The notes beneath the pieces were generated by a model. That model saw only the letters and a program-made list of their open reading frames with translations. It searched no databases and was not told the DNA's origin. Both the position numbers and the translations under genes were made by a program. Below are positions 1-8,189 of a DNA stretch of 64,000 nt, one piece after another (the first letter of the stretch is position 1; the number at the start of each line of letters is the position of its first letter). The DNA comes from Aliagarivorans taiwanensis DSM 22990 (GTDB taxonomy: Bacteria > Pseudomonadota > Gammaproteobacteria > Enterobacterales > Celerinatantimonadaceae). The stretch spans positions 43,076 to 107,075 of the forward strand of contig NZ_AUBZ01000019.1 in NCBI RefSeq assembly GCF_000429505.1, given 5' to 3'.

Positions 1-545
1 CCATATCCGGCTGAGAACAGGTCCATCTGCTCATCGATGTTGATGCCCAGATTGCCCAATAGGAAGCGGTTAGAGCCAATGGTGCCGGAGTTCTTTTTGC
101 CCAGTGCCATCTTCTCGCCGACCAGGGCTTGCAGGTCACTCAGATCGCCCTGCTTGGCGTGTTCTTTTTTCACGATAAACTGCTCAACGTTTTGCCAGAG
201 CATGGTGATGGAGCGCAGGTATTGTTGCTCGCCTTCACTTTCCAGCGGGCCACTTCCTTCGACCGCATAAGCGCCATATAGCCCTTGCAAGATGGCGAAC
301 TGGGCCTCTTGCTCACGCAACAACTTAACGTTCTCCGCAGAGCCCGCCGAATTAATCGCCGAGATACTCACCCCGTGCTTGGGCTGGATCTTCACTTTAG
401 TGAGGGTTGCTAAGGCCACCCCCACCGGGTAATAGGTGCCACCGGTGCTGGCTGTTGCCAATAGATAGTTAGTGCCCACATCGGCGTGACTCGCCGTGGT
501 TAGCATTGCCAAACTCAGTAGTGCCGATTTAATCCACTTCCCCAT
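1..545 (-). CDS. TAXI-family TRAP transporter solute-binding protein (N-terminal part, cut by window edge)
   Basis: Reading the minus strand from the ATG at 543-545 gives an open frame of 181 codons that runs off the left edge. It starts with a secretion signal (MGKWIKSALLSLAMLTTASH) followed by DVGTNYLLATASTGGTYYPVG, the typical opening of TAXI-type TRAP solute-binding receptors with their glycine-rich GGTYYPVG segment. Later motifs include SAGSAENVKLL and QGLYGAYAVEG. The protein should be periplasmic and deliver an organic acid or amino acid to a TRAP permease, which is not visible here. Substrate unknown. The C-terminal half lies outside the window. Confidence 0.85.
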   Translation of the reverse strand, partial: MGKWIKSALLSLAMLTTASHADVGTNYLLATASTGGTYYPVGVALATLTKVKIQPKHGVSISAINSAGSAENVKLLREQEAQFAILQGLYGAYAVEGSGPLESEGEQQYLRSITMLWQNVEQFIVKKEHAKQGDLSDLQALVGEKMALGKKNSGTIGSNRFLLGNLGINIDEQMDLFSAGY

Positions 546-695
546 GGGTATAGCTCCTTGCGGTATTAACCATTTATTAACAATTGAGCCTAGCAGTAAA
601 GTGCGCCTTCTCAAGCACTTAGTAGTGCCTCTTAGACTAAAGTTGAGAGCCTCTAGCTGCGCAGAACAGTGAACAACTGCTCCTTGCCCGGTAAA

Positions 696-1430
696 TCAGA
701 AGTACTCGGTCAGCAGCTCCCGGTACTTACCTGAGCGAATCAAGGCATTGAGAGCTTGCTGAAAACGCTCAACTTCTTGTTGGGGGGTCGCCAAATGAAA
801 GGCAAAACACAGCTCTTTTTGAAACAGCTGATAGCTGTCGACCAGATGGACGGGCACGTCCTCGACCTCATCCCAAATCAATGCGATCAGGTCCAAGCGC
901 CCTCTCTCCAACAGCTCCAGCATCTGCTCAACGCTTCCCAATGGGTGGAGCTTATCGGTTAACTGATGGTGGCTAATAAAGTGATCACTAGCGGTGTTGC
1001 GGATAGCGCCGATTCGATAACCAGACAACTGCTCTACGTGAGTAAGCTCGAGCGGCCGCTCGGGGTGGCTAAACAGGTGAGCACTCACCTTGCGGATCGG
1101 ACAAGCCCAGTGAAATAGCGGCATTCGACCTTCGGTCTGGACCACCGAAAACAGCGCGGTACCTGCGACCTGCTGCGCCATACGGTAGGCTCGATTCCAA
1201 GGCAGAACGGTAATCTCAGGACTAGAGCTCCCCAACTCCTCAAATACCAGCTGTAGCAGCTCGACACTCATCCCGGTAGGCCTGCCCGCTGACGTGAAGT
1301 TATAAGGGTAGAGCTCCTCGGTAACAAAATTCAGCTGTTCGAGGGTGCTAGCCCGGCCATGATTATCAACACCCAGCGTACAGACCAGCATGACAGCAAG
1401 CCCGAGTCGTAGAAAACCACCTGCCAGCAT
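696..1430 (-). CDS. Periplasmic substrate-binding protein, SBP_bac_3-like
   Basis: 244 residues with an N-terminal signal peptide (MLAGGFLRLGLAVMLVCTLG). The mature part begins LNFVTEELYPYNFTSAGRPTG and continues with GMSVELLQLVFEELG, the pattern of type-3 extracellular solute-binding proteins in the amino-acid-binding or ABC orphan class common in marine gammaproteobacteria. Later segments (IGAIRNTASDHFI, LELLERGRLDLIAL) fit the second lobe. A GGGGAG-type ribosome site lies 7-8 bases before the ATG. No transporter permease is adjacent, so it may be an orphan sensor-type binding protein. Ligand unknown. Confidence 0.75.
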   Translation of the reverse strand: MLAGGFLRLGLAVMLVCTLGVDNHGRASTLEQLNFVTEELYPYNFTSAGRPTGMSVELLQLVFEELGSSSPEITVLPWNRAYRMAQQVAGTALFSVVQTEGRMPLFHWACPIRKVSAHLFSHPERPLELTHVEQLSGYRIGAIRNTASDHFISHHQLTDKLHPLGSVEQMLELLERGRLDLIALIWDEVEDVPVHLVDSYQLFQKELCFAFHLATPQQEVERFQQALNALIRSGKYRELLTEYF

Positions 1431-1547
1431 TTCAGCTCCCCATGTGTACCCAAAACTAAACCTAGAACAGGTACAATAATTGAGCGAATCAGCTTTTCCT
1501 TAGACGTGAGGCAGCTTACACTCAGCCTCTAGCTGGGAGGAAAGGGA

Positions 1548-2228
1548 ATGACACGGCGTTTGTTTTTTGTTGTTGGATTATGGTTGGTGCTTATACCCAT
1601 CGCCCATAGCCAGACCTTTATGACAACCCAGCAGGTTATCAAGCAGATCCACAACCAAAGCCTGCAGCGCTTAATGCCGCTGTTCGTCGCAGCGCGGGTG
1701 GACTACCCACCTGAGCGCATCACCTTTTTGGCCAGTAAAGACTCCAACCGACTAGAGCTGTGGGCCGATGACGGCAGCGGCTATCGCTTTGTTCATCACT
1801 ATCTTATCTTGCACGCCAGTGGCGAAGCGGGCCCCAAGCTTCGCGAGGGGGACCGGCAAGTGCCCGAGGGGATCTACCGACTGACCCACCTCAACCCTAA
1901 CAGCGCCTTTCATCTGTCGATCCGCATCGACTACCCCAACAGCTTCGACCGAGAGCGGGCCGCCGAAGAGGGCCGCCATCGCCCCGGCTCGAATATCTTT
2001 ATTCACGGTAAGGCCGACTCGGTGGGCTGTCTGGCGATGGGCGATCAGGTGATTGAAGACCTGTTTGTGTTGGTGGAACGGGTAGGACTCGAGAACAGCC
2101 AGATCATGATTGCACCACATGACCCGCGCATTAGGCCCTTACTGCCTAGCGCAAAGCATCTACCAGAATGGACCAAGATCCTCTACCACCAGCTGGAACA
2201 AGGTTTTAGTCAATTTCAGTACCAATAA
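1548..2228 (+). CDS. L,D-transpeptidase family protein (YafK-like)
   Basis: 226 residues with a signal peptide of about 21 residues (ends AHSQ). The YkuD/YafK catalytic signature is clear: IHGKADSVGCLAMGD with His153 and Cys161 as the predicted catalytic pair. The preceding region (DRQVPEGIYRLTHLNPNSAFHLS) matches the family pattern in which the substrate strand precedes the active site. It probably acts in the periplasm on peptidoglycan stem peptides or their lipoprotein links. A strong GGGAGGAAAGGG ribosome site precedes the ATG. It is divergent from the upstream binding-protein gene and convergent with sixA. In E. coli YafK cleaves the Lpp-peptidoglycan bond; whether this protein forms or cleaves links cannot be told from sequence. 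Confidence 0.85.
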   Translation: MTRRLFFVVGLWLVLIPIAHSQTFMTTQQVIKQIHNQSLQRLMPLFVAARVDYPPERITFLASKDSNRLELWADDGSGYRFVHHYLILHASGEAGPKLREGDRQVPEGIYRLTHLNPNSAFHLSIRIDYPNSFDRERAAEEGRHRPGSNIFIHGKADSVGCLAMGDQVIEDLFVLVERVGLENSQIMIAPHDPRIRPLLPSAKHLPEWTKILYHQLEQGFSQFQYQ

Positions 2229-2264
2229 GCAGTTCACTTGCTTGGCTACTTGGCTAATGGCTGA

Positions 2265-2759
2265 CTAGCTGCGCGGTCGCCGCGCCACCGAGAACAAAGC
2301 CAGATATGCACAATCATCACTCAGCGCAGACCAGCTGGCGATATCGCACTCCAGCTTAATCACCGCGCAGGTGGGTAGCTTGACGATAGTCTCGCCGGTT
2401 AGCCACTCAACCAGCTCATGGATGGCTGGGTTATGCCCAAGCACGGCGATTTCAGTTAAGGCGTCGGGAATCGCCTGCAGCTCACGCAGTAATGCCTTAT
2501 CATCGAAGGTGTATAGCGGGTCCAGATACTGGCTATCTGGCAAGGCGCCCTGTTGTTGGAATAGCGCCAGTGTCTGCTTGGCGCGGGTGGCGGTAGAGCA
2601 AAAACAGCGCTCCACTTGGCTAAGCTCAGCCAGATGGCGCAGGGCCATCTTATTAGCGGCATTCACGCCGCGCGCCGCCAAGGGCCGCTGATGGTCATCT
2701 AGCGACAGATCGTCCCAGCTGGATTTGGCATGGCGGATAAGCCATAGCTGACGCGGCAT
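2265..2759 (-). CDS. sixA: Phosphohistidine phosphatase SixA
   Basis: 164 residues of the histidine phosphatase superfamily. The N-terminal RHAKS motif (Arg9, His10) carries the phospho-acceptor histidine, and GHNP (His109) is the second catalytic histidine. The short length and lack of extra domains match SixA, which dephosphorylates phosphohistidine on HPt or PTS (NPr) proteins in the cytoplasm. GGGAGG lies 6 bases before the ATG. A stand-alone gene convergent with the L,D-transpeptidase gene. Confidence 0.9.
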   Translation of the reverse strand: MPRQLWLIRHAKSSWDDLSLDDHQRPLAARGVNAANKMALRHLAELSQVERCFCSTATRAKQTLALFQQQGALPDSQYLDPLYTFDDKALLRELQAIPDALTEIAVLGHNPAIHELVEWLTGETIVKLPTCAVIKLECDIASWSALSDDCAYLALFSVARRPRS

Positions 2760-2849
2760 AAAACGCCTCCCTGCGTATTGCTCTTTTTTGGCGCAACCAG
2801 TGCCACTCTATGAGCGTTGCTCCCAGAGCTTCGTTAATGTGTACGCGGC

Positions 2850-3929
2850 TTAGTGGCGCTGGTGTCGACCTAAGCGGGCGAACACAGTGATCTCTTCGCG
2901 GTCGTGGTAGAGCTGCTTGGCGCGCACCTCAAAGTCATCCCCCAACTCACTCAAGCCTTCTTTTAGCCGCTGCAAGTCTTGCTCAACCTCGGCAAAGCGC
3001 TTTTTCATCGGTAGTTTCAGGTTGAACATCGCGTACTTACACCAACCCTCAGTTAGCCAACGCAGCATCAGTTCGGTGACACGCGCAGGCTTCTCGACCA
3101 TGTCGCAGACCAGCCAGCTGATATTGTTGCGCTCAGGGCGGAACTTAAAGCCGTCTTCGCGATAGTGGCGAACCTGGCCAGTCTCCATCAGCGATTCCGC
3201 CATCGGACCATTATCCACCGAGGCCACAAACATATTGCGGCGCACCAGTTGGTAGGTCCAGCCGCCCGGACAAGCACCTAAATCAACCGCATGTTGGCCG
3301 TTCTCGATATAGTCTTGCTGCTCTTGCTCGTTGAGCAGCACCAAAAACGCCTCATCCAGTTTCAGGGTAGAGCGGCTGGGTGCTTGCGAGGGGAAGCGCA
3401 GACGCAGAATACCATTGTGCCAAGGGCTGGCATTGGCAGGCTCAGCCACACCGATCCAGCCGTGGGTACCGTCGGTAAAGAATAATTGTAGAATGGGCAG
3501 ATTGGGGCGTTCCTTTTCGGTCAGCCAGCCCTGCTTTTGCAGCGCCTTGGCAAGTGGCCGTTGAAACTTCTTACAGAAGCTAGATAAGGCCTTGCCATCG
3601 TTGGTATCGGGATATTCCAGACGCAGGCTGCCACAGCGCGGCAGCTCAGAGCCGCTGGCGATGATGTCTTTGATGCGATCATCGGCATCTAGCTGTAGCT
3701 CTGCCAAGGCAACAAACCAGTGGCGGGTAAACACCAGCTCACGCAGGTCCAGCAGCTGATAGAGCTTGTGGGCCTCGCCTTCTTGATAGCATTGAAACAC
3801 CACATAGCCAGAATCGGCCTTAGCTTTGGCGAAACCAAAGATCTCCAGCTCGGCCGCGCGATGTTGGATCTCTGCGGCGCAGTCACTCTCAAAGCCACCG
3901 CGGCAATATAGTACTAGTTCGTTACTCAT
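2850..3929 (-). CDS. rlmM: 23S rRNA 2'-O-ribose C2498 methyltransferase RlmM
   Basis: 359 residues matching RlmM throughout. The opening MSNELVLYCRGGFESDCAAEI starts the THUMP-like N-domain. The SAM site is VDLGACPGGWTYQL (about residue 216 onward), followed by CDMVEKP and the catalytic-lysine region FNLKLPMKKR. The enzyme methylates the ribose of C2498 in 23S rRNA, acting before ribosome assembly. It follows DUF423 and gcvA on the same strand, the same gene trio as in E. coli, which supports the assignment. Confidence 0.95.
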   Translation of the reverse strand: MSNELVLYCRGGFESDCAAEIQHRAAELEIFGFAKAKADSGYVVFQCYQEGEAHKLYQLLDLRELVFTRHWFVALAELQLDADDRIKDIIASGSELPRCGSLRLEYPDTNDGKALSSFCKKFQRPLAKALQKQGWLTEKERPNLPILQLFFTDGTHGWIGVAEPANASPWHNGILRLRFPSQAPSRSTLKLDEAFLVLLNEQEQQDYIENGQHAVDLGACPGGWTYQLVRRNMFVASVDNGPMAESLMETGQVRHYREDGFKFRPERNNISWLVCDMVEKPARVTELMLRWLTEGWCKYAMFNLKLPMKKRFAEVEQDLQRLKEGLSELGDDFEVRAKQLYHDREEITVFARLGRHQRH

Positions 3930-3938
3930 GGTCGTTGC

Positions 3939-3974
3939 TATTCATCGCTCTATTCATCGATCTATTCATTGCTC
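3939..3974. repeat. Three tandem copies of a 12-bp unit across a stop codon
   Basis: Units TATTCATCGCTC, TATTCATCGATC and TATTCATTGCTC lie head to tail between rlmM and the DUF423 gene. On the minus strand each unit carries GAA TAG, so the end of the DUF423 frame has three consecutive in-frame stops at 12-base spacing. This looks like a local slippage duplication of the gene end. Confidence 0.8.
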
Positions 3975-4351
3975 ACTGGGGGGGGCGTGGCTTTTGCAGG
4001 TATCATCAAAGCCAGCCAGCCCGCCACCATGGTGATGCCACCCAATGGGGTGATAGGGCCAAGCGGCGTCGCGCCAATAAAGGCTTTGATATACAAACCG
4101 CCGGCAAACAGCCAGCCGCCGATAATCCAAAGCCGCGCACTATGGGGAAAACGCTGCATAACTGCAAGGGCTGCGATCAAATGAATTAGCTGAAACTGCA
4201 CCGCCAACTCCAGCAGCCCCAGCGCTCGCTCATCGAGTATAGCGCTCAGCGCGTGGGATGCCGCGGCCCCCATCAGCACCGCTTGTGCGCCACTGAGCGC
4301 AAGCACCACTCGCCAATACCAAGCCAAACCAGGCGCCATATTCGCTGTCAT
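3962..4351 (-). CDS. DUF423 small membrane protein (YgdD-like)
   Basis: About 129 residues with four predicted membrane segments (RVVLALSGAQAVLMGAAASHAL, LIHLIAALAVMQRF, LWIIGGWLFAGGLYIKAF, LGGITMVAGWLALMI). The conserved GAFGAH-like region appears here as GAAASHAL, and PLGGITMVAGW is typical of DUF423. I prefer the ATG at 4349-4351, which has an AGGG nearby; an upstream in-frame ATG at 4378 would overlap the end of gcvA by 14 bases. It lies between gcvA and rlmM as in E. coli. Function unknown. Confidence 0.85.
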   Translation of the reverse strand: MTANMAPGLAWYWRVVLALSGAQAVLMGAAASHALSAILDERALGLLELAVQFQLIHLIAALAVMQRFPHSARLWIIGGWLFAGGLYIKAFIGATPLGPITPLGGITMVAGWLALMIPAKATPPPVSNE

Positions 4352-4364
4352 AGTCGATGCCCTA

Positions 4365-5297
4365 TTAGTCTGCGCCATGGATAACCGGGTTATCCACCAC
4401 CAACTCTTGCTGCTCTTTTTCCACCAGCGACATCATCCACTCACGGAAGGCGACAATCTTGCCGAGCTCGGCTTGGCTGGGCTTACATACCATGTAGTAG
4501 GCCTTTTTGCTGAGCAATACCTGATCGAAGGGACAGACCAAGCGACCCGCTTCAATCTCTGGCTTGGCCAATACGCTATGACCCAGAGCCACCCCTTGCC
4601 CATACACTGCGGCCTGTAACACCATGGTGGAGTGGGAAAAAATAGGGCCATGGTTCACGTTCATTTGGCGCAGACCCACTTGCTTAAACCAAGCCTTCCA
4701 GTCGCGACGCGAGGTGTCGTGCAGCAGGGTGTGGTGTTGCAGATCGTCTGGCGACGCTAGGCCTTTATCGCCCAACAGCAAATTAGGTGAGCAAACTGGG
4801 ATCAGGTATTCGGTATGCAGCTTGTCAGCGCGCAGCCCTGACCAGTTGCCCAAACCGTAGTAGATGGCCACATCCACATCATCGGTCAGCGAGCCTTCAT
4901 ACATGTCCACCGCTTTGATTCGCACATCGATATCCGGATGCAACTCAGAGAACTGCGCCAAGCGCGGTACCAACCACTGAATCGCAAAGCTCGGCTGCAA
5001 GCTCACGGTGATGGTGCCCTTGGCGCCGCGTGCCAGCAGGCGGTCTGTGGCCTCGGTCAAAGAAATGAAGATATCTTTAATGTCTAGAAAGTAGCCTTGC
5101 CCTTCTTCGGTGAGCAAAAGTGCACGATTTTTACGTTTGAATAACTTAAGCCCAAGGAACTCTTCTAAGGCTTTTATCTGGTGGCTAACAGCCGCTTGAG
5201 TCACAAATAACTCTTCTGCGGCGCGGGTGAAGCTAAGATGACGAGCGGCGGCTTCAAATGCCTTGAGGGCGTTTAACGGTGGGAGTCTACGAGCCAT
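4365..5297 (-). CDS. gcvA: Glycine cleavage system regulator GcvA (LysR family)
   Basis: 310 residues. The N-terminal winged helix (LPPLNALKAFEAAARHLSFT...AAVSHQIKALEEFLGLKLFKR) is nearly diagnostic of GcvA, and the rest is a LysR effector domain. GcvA activates the glycine cleavage operon when glycine is abundant and activates the small RNA gene gcvB. A GcvB-like RNA is encoded divergently just upstream here, the arrangement known from E. coli. A CTAAT motif, the core recognised by GcvA, occurs at 5327-5331 in the shared intergenic region. The gcv operon itself is not in the window. Confidence 0.9.
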   Translation of the reverse strand: MARRLPPLNALKAFEAAARHLSFTRAAEELFVTQAAVSHQIKALEEFLGLKLFKRKNRALLLTEEGQGYFLDIKDIFISLTEATDRLLARGAKGTITVSLQPSFAIQWLVPRLAQFSELHPDIDVRIKAVDMYEGSLTDDVDVAIYYGLGNWSGLRADKLHTEYLIPVCSPNLLLGDKGLASPDDLQHHTLLHDTSRRDWKAWFKQVGLRQMNVNHGPIFSHSTMVLQAAVYGQGVALGHSVLAKPEIEAGRLVCPFDQVLLSKKAYYMVCKPSQAELGKIVAFREWMMSLVEKEQQELVVDNPVIHGAD

Positions 5298-5354
5298 GAT
5301 AACAAAGCTTTAACCTATAAATTTTTCTAATCCATGGCTATTATAATTTATCAA

Positions 5355-5383
5355 TTGTTCTAAGCCTAGTATCGCTCTACGAT
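5355..5383 (+). promoter_or_regulatory. Candidate sigma-70 promoter for gcvB
   Basis: TTGTTC (5355-5360) and TACGAT (5378-5383) are separated by 17 bases and would start transcription near 5390. A perfect TATAAT at 5342-5347, which reads as -10-like on both strands, is an alternative and could serve gcvA on the minus strand. Both are sequence guesses. Confidence 0.4.
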
Positions 5384-5402
5384 CCATCTCGCATTCAGGT
5401 TA

Positions 5403-5417
5403 AGAGGTCAGGCCTCT
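5403..5417. promoter_or_regulatory. FadR-box-like palindrome in the gcvB leader
   Basis: AGAGGTCAGGCCTCT is one base different from the palindrome upstream of fadE (35124-35138), and both are followed by an ACTA sequence. It doubles as the first stem-loop of the GcvB-like RNA, so the match to a FadR operator may be accidental. Confidence 0.3.
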
Positions 5418-5536
5418 ACTAACTATCGGATTTAGTTAGCACCTGTAATGTTATGTTGTGTTTGCAAAATTTGTCAGTCTCTTGCTGACTCCCTTGTTCT
5501 TTATTTTGATAGACCCTGTTTGTCGAAAAGAATATG

Positions 5537-6454
5537 TTAGCCACCCTCGATTGGGTGGCTTTTTTTTGCTAGTTGCACAGCGATATCACTGATCTCCGCC
5601 GCTTTAGTCAGCTTTTCTCTCCAGTGCAACGGGATCGCCTCAACCCCATAATAGGCCCCCGCCAGTTGGCCGCAGACCGCAGCGGTGGTATCGGCATCAT
5701 CCCCCAAGTTAGCTGCCGCCAGTACCGCCTGCTCAAAGCTTTCAGTATGGGCAAAGCACCATAGCGCCGCCTCCAGACACTCGACCACGTAGCCGCTACC
5801 ACGTAGCTGTGAGTAGGTTTTTTCCAGATAGTGCTGCTGTTGCAATTGGGCTATCTTGCGACACTCGGGCTGGTAGAGGCTGGTGTTTAGAATCGCTGCC
5901 TTATCATCCCCCCTAAGTGCGCAGTGCAGCAGCGCGGCGAAGTAGCGACAGGCATCGATACACTCTTTAGCGCCATGGGTGGTGCGCGAGCTCTCCCCTG
6001 AGTAATGCAGCTGCCGCTCAAGGTTGGGGTGGTAGTAGATCACCACCGGGGCCAATCGCATCAGCGAGCCATTACCGGCGGACAAGGGGTGGGAGGAGCC
6101 CGCGAAGGGCTCCCCTTCACGCTGAAAGCGGCTCAACGCTTCCGATACCGTCACGCCAATATCAAAACAGCGTCCGGTACTGCTCATATAGCCCTTGGTG
6201 CGCCAATCACTGTAGCGGTGCATCTGGTCGCTGGGGTCAAAGCCGTCTATTTCCAGCAATGACAGGGCCAGGCACAAGGCCATCGAGGTATCGTCGGTCC
6301 ACTGACCCGCTTTTAAGCCAAACGGACCACCACCGACCATATCGGTCAGTGGAGTAAAACTGCCGGGTGGTTGAAACTCTAAGCTGGTGCCGAGTGCATC
6401 TCCCGCCGCCAAGCCGAGTAAACAGCCTTGGTAATGTTGTGTTCGATTGCCCAT
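5537..6454 (-). CDS. draG: ADP-ribosylglycohydrolase, DraG-like
   Basis: 305 residues of the DraG/ADP-ribosylglycohydrolase family. Metal-binding motifs are all present: GDALGTSLEF near the start, WTDDTS (residues 52-57), and GDDADTTAAVCGQLAGAYYG (from residue 251) with the C-terminal aspartates. DraG removes ADP-ribose from arginine, classically from dinitrogenase reductase. The gene faces away from a DraT-like transferase gene across 161 bp, so the two probably form a reversible modification pair. No nitrogenase or ammonium-transporter gene is visible, so the target is open. Its 3' end overlaps the gcvB terminator. Confidence 0.85.
   Translation of the reverse strand: MGNRTQHYQGCLLGLAAGDALGTSLEFQPPGSFTPLTDMVGGGPFGLKAGQWTDDTSMALCLALSLLEIDGFDPSDQMHRYSDWRTKGYMSSTGRCFDIGVTVSEALSRFQREGEPFAGSSHPLSAGNGSLMRLAPVVIYYHPNLERQLHYSGESSRTTHGAKECIDACRYFAALLHCALRGDDKAAILNTSLYQPECRKIAQLQQQHYLEKTYSQLRGSGYVVECLEAALWCFAHTESFEQAVLAAANLGDDADTTAAVCGQLAGAYYGVEAIPLHWREKLTKAAEISDIAVQLAKKSHPIEGG
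5539..5567 (+). terminator. Intrinsic terminator of gcvB
   Basis: AGCCACCC (5539-5546), a six-base loop, then GGGTGGCT (5553-5560), followed by seven T. The stem overlaps the last codon of the convergent DraG-like gene. Confidence 0.9.
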
Positions 6455-6478
6455 TGGCGTAACGTCCTATTTAGCCTT

Positions 6479-6510
6479 GCTTGTTTGTTGAGCGGCTTGT
6501 TTATTGAGCG
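6479..6510. repeat. 16-bp tandem duplication in the draG-draT intergenic region
   Basis: Two adjacent 16-bp units (GCTTGTTTGTTGAGCG and GCTTGTTTATTGAGCG) differ at one base. They lie directly upstream of the DraG-like gene, where a promoter or operator would be expected. Confidence 0.7.
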
Positions 6511-6615
6511 AACCCACTATTTGACATCATACCTGTAGAGCTGGCCTCGGTATAAGGCCAAGCCCATGAGAGATAAAACTTTTTTGATAACAGCAAAGAG
6601 GGTGTACGAGTTGCC

Positions 6616-7467
6616 ATGAGTGAAGTCTCAGATGTTGTAGTCAGTGCCACTAGCCATCGGCTGCCGCGCTTCGCCTACAGCGCGCTGAATCGCTGCAACC
6701 TGCCAGCGGTCACTCTAGGAAGCTGCACCTATCAACACAGCCCTACACCACTTGAGATCGATGGCGTTGCCGAGTTGCATAGCGAGTTGTTTCGCAGCAT
6801 TGAGCGGCTTCCTCACGCCAAAGAGCGGGCCCTGCACTTTCGCCAGTATATGCGCTCCGCCTTTCTGCTCGACCATCTGGATGAAGCCGGATTCAACCCT
6901 AATGAGCAGCGAGTTAAGCGCGGCAAAGCCGATTATCTGCGGCTACTCCGTGGCTGGATGTTTAACCCCGATGGCATTGAAGCGGCGGTGCTAAAACGCT
7001 GGGTTGAATCGCGCTTTGGCTTACTGGCACAGAGCCACCGAGGCGTGCTCGACCATCGCGACTCGCCAAACTACCAAGGCTATCAGGCTGATTACATGCG
7101 TGGCCTCTACAACAGTAATGCCTTAGAAGCGCAACTGGATGTGCTCTACAGTTATTGCCAGTTTGAGCTGGCGCGGCGTTGGCCTAGCCAGCTTCACCGA
7201 CAGCTATTCCGCGGAACCAATCGCATAGAGACCTACAACCGGAGCAGCCATCACCACGATACGCTTTGCCCCATCTTATTGAACAACCTCAACTCGTTTA
7301 GCGATGATCCCCATCTGTGCGAGCTATTTGGCGATGTGGTTCTCGAAGTCAAAGTCCCCACCAGCAAGATCCTCTACTTTCCTGAGCTGTTACCCGGAGT
7401 CCTTCAGGGAGAGGGCGAGTATTTGGTCCTTGGTGGGCTTTACCAAGCCTTAGAGCATCGCGGTTAA
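6616..7467 (+). CDS. draT: NAD+-dinitrogen-reductase ADP-ribosyltransferase-like protein (DraT)
   Basis: 283 residues resembling DraT along most of its length: LPRFAYSALNRCNLPAVTLGS near the N-terminus, PLEIDGVAELHSELF, then ADYLRLLRGWMFNPDG and QLFRGTN. DraT transfers ADP-ribose from NAD+ to an arginine of nitrogenase iron protein, switching it off when ammonium or darkness makes fixation unnecessary. The divergent DraG-like neighbour would reverse the reaction. The ribosome site is weak. The assignment rests on remembered family patterns. Whether the host has nitrogenase, or whether the pair targets another protein, cannot be seen here. Confidence 0.75.
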   Translation: MSEVSDVVVSATSHRLPRFAYSALNRCNLPAVTLGSCTYQHSPTPLEIDGVAELHSELFRSIERLPHAKERALHFRQYMRSAFLLDHLDEAGFNPNEQRVKRGKADYLRLLRGWMFNPDGIEAAVLKRWVESRFGLLAQSHRGVLDHRDSPNYQGYQADYMRGLYNSNALEAQLDVLYSYCQFELARRWPSQLHRQLFRGTNRIETYNRSSHHHDTLCPILLNNLNSFSDDPHLCELFGDVVLEVKVPTSKILYFPELLPGVLQGEGEYLVLGGLYQALEHRG

Positions 7468-7620
7468 TCGTGAGCAGCGCTTATCGAATGCGGATTGCTT
7501 ATCTTAGGAGCAGATTGCTTCTCTTAGGACCGATCTACGCCCACCATCTTGCCAGCGGGCATGGTTTACGCTAGCGTGCATGGCACTTGCACTAACCTTT
7601 TGGGGCCAAGCTAAACCACC

Positions 7621-8187
7621 ATGAAGCAGTTTTTTGACTTTATACCCTTAATTATTTTCTTTGCCGCTTACAAGTTTTACGACATCTATGCGGCCACCTT
7701 GGCACTGATCGTCGCAACCGCCGTACTATTGGCCTACAGCTGGCTACGCCACAAGAAAGTCGAGCATATGCACCTGATCTCCTTCGTACTGATCGTGTTC
7801 TTTGGTGGCCTCACCTTGGTTTTGCGCGACGACAACTTTATCAAGTGGAAGCCAACGGTTATCAACTGGCTGTTTGGTGTAATTCTGCTTGGCAGCCAGC
7901 TGATCTTCAAACAACCCATCATCAAGAAAATGCTGGGCAAAGAGATGACCCTACCGGATAAGATCTGGAATCGCGTCAACGCCGCCTGGGCCCTGTTCTT
8001 TGTAGGCAGTGGCGTGCTCAACCTGATCGTCGCCTTTCAATTCTCAGAAGCGGTATGGGTGAACTTTAAGGTGTTCGGTCTGCTCGGCCTGACCCTGCTG
8101 TTTACTGTCGCCTCAGTGCTATACCTCTATCGCCATTTGCCAAAAGAGCAACAAGAACAAACTTTGGAAAACAATAAGGACGTTTAA
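7621..8187 (+). CDS. yciB: Inner membrane septation protein YciB (IspZ)
   Basis: 188 residues, close to the family's usual 180. It starts [19 protein letters not shown] and has [12 protein letters not shown] and [19 protein letters not shown], the hallmarks of YciB, plus five membrane segments. The N-terminal FFDF-PL-FF pattern and the middle KPTV segment are highly conserved. It is linked to cell envelope synthesis and division in enterics. The downstream yciI gene starts 2 bases after the stop, so the two are cotranscribed, as in E. coli. Confidence 0.92.
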   Translation: MKQFFDFIPLIIFFAAYKFYDIYAATLALIVATAVLLAYSWLRHKKVEHMHLISFVLIVFFGGLTLVLRDDNFIKWKPTVINWLFGVILLGSQLIFKQPIIKKMLGKEMTLPDKIWNRVNAAWALFFVGSGVLNLIVAFQFSEAVWVNFKVFGLLGLTLLFTVASVLYLYRHLPKEQQEQTLENNKDV

Positions 8188-8189
8188 TT

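Larger units (their letters stand above)
5390..5567 (+). ncRNA. gcvB: GcvB-like small regulatory RNA
   Basis: The region divergent from gcvA is non-coding but has the marks of GcvB. There is a 5' stem-loop (AGAGG/CCTCT, 5403-5417) and a second hairpin (CTAACTA/TAGTTAG, about 5419-5438). A G/U-rich single-stranded stretch, ATGTTATGTTGTGTTTGCAA (5448-5467), closely resembles the E. coli GcvB R1 seed. Then come a GTCAG/CTGAC hairpin (5473-5489), an ACCCTGTTTGTC segment like the E. coli ACCCTGTCTGTCC, and a strong terminator ending near 5567. The length of about 178 nt is near the E. coli 206 nt. GcvB with Hfq represses many amino-acid and peptide uptake genes. The 5' end is an estimate. Confidence 0.8.
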
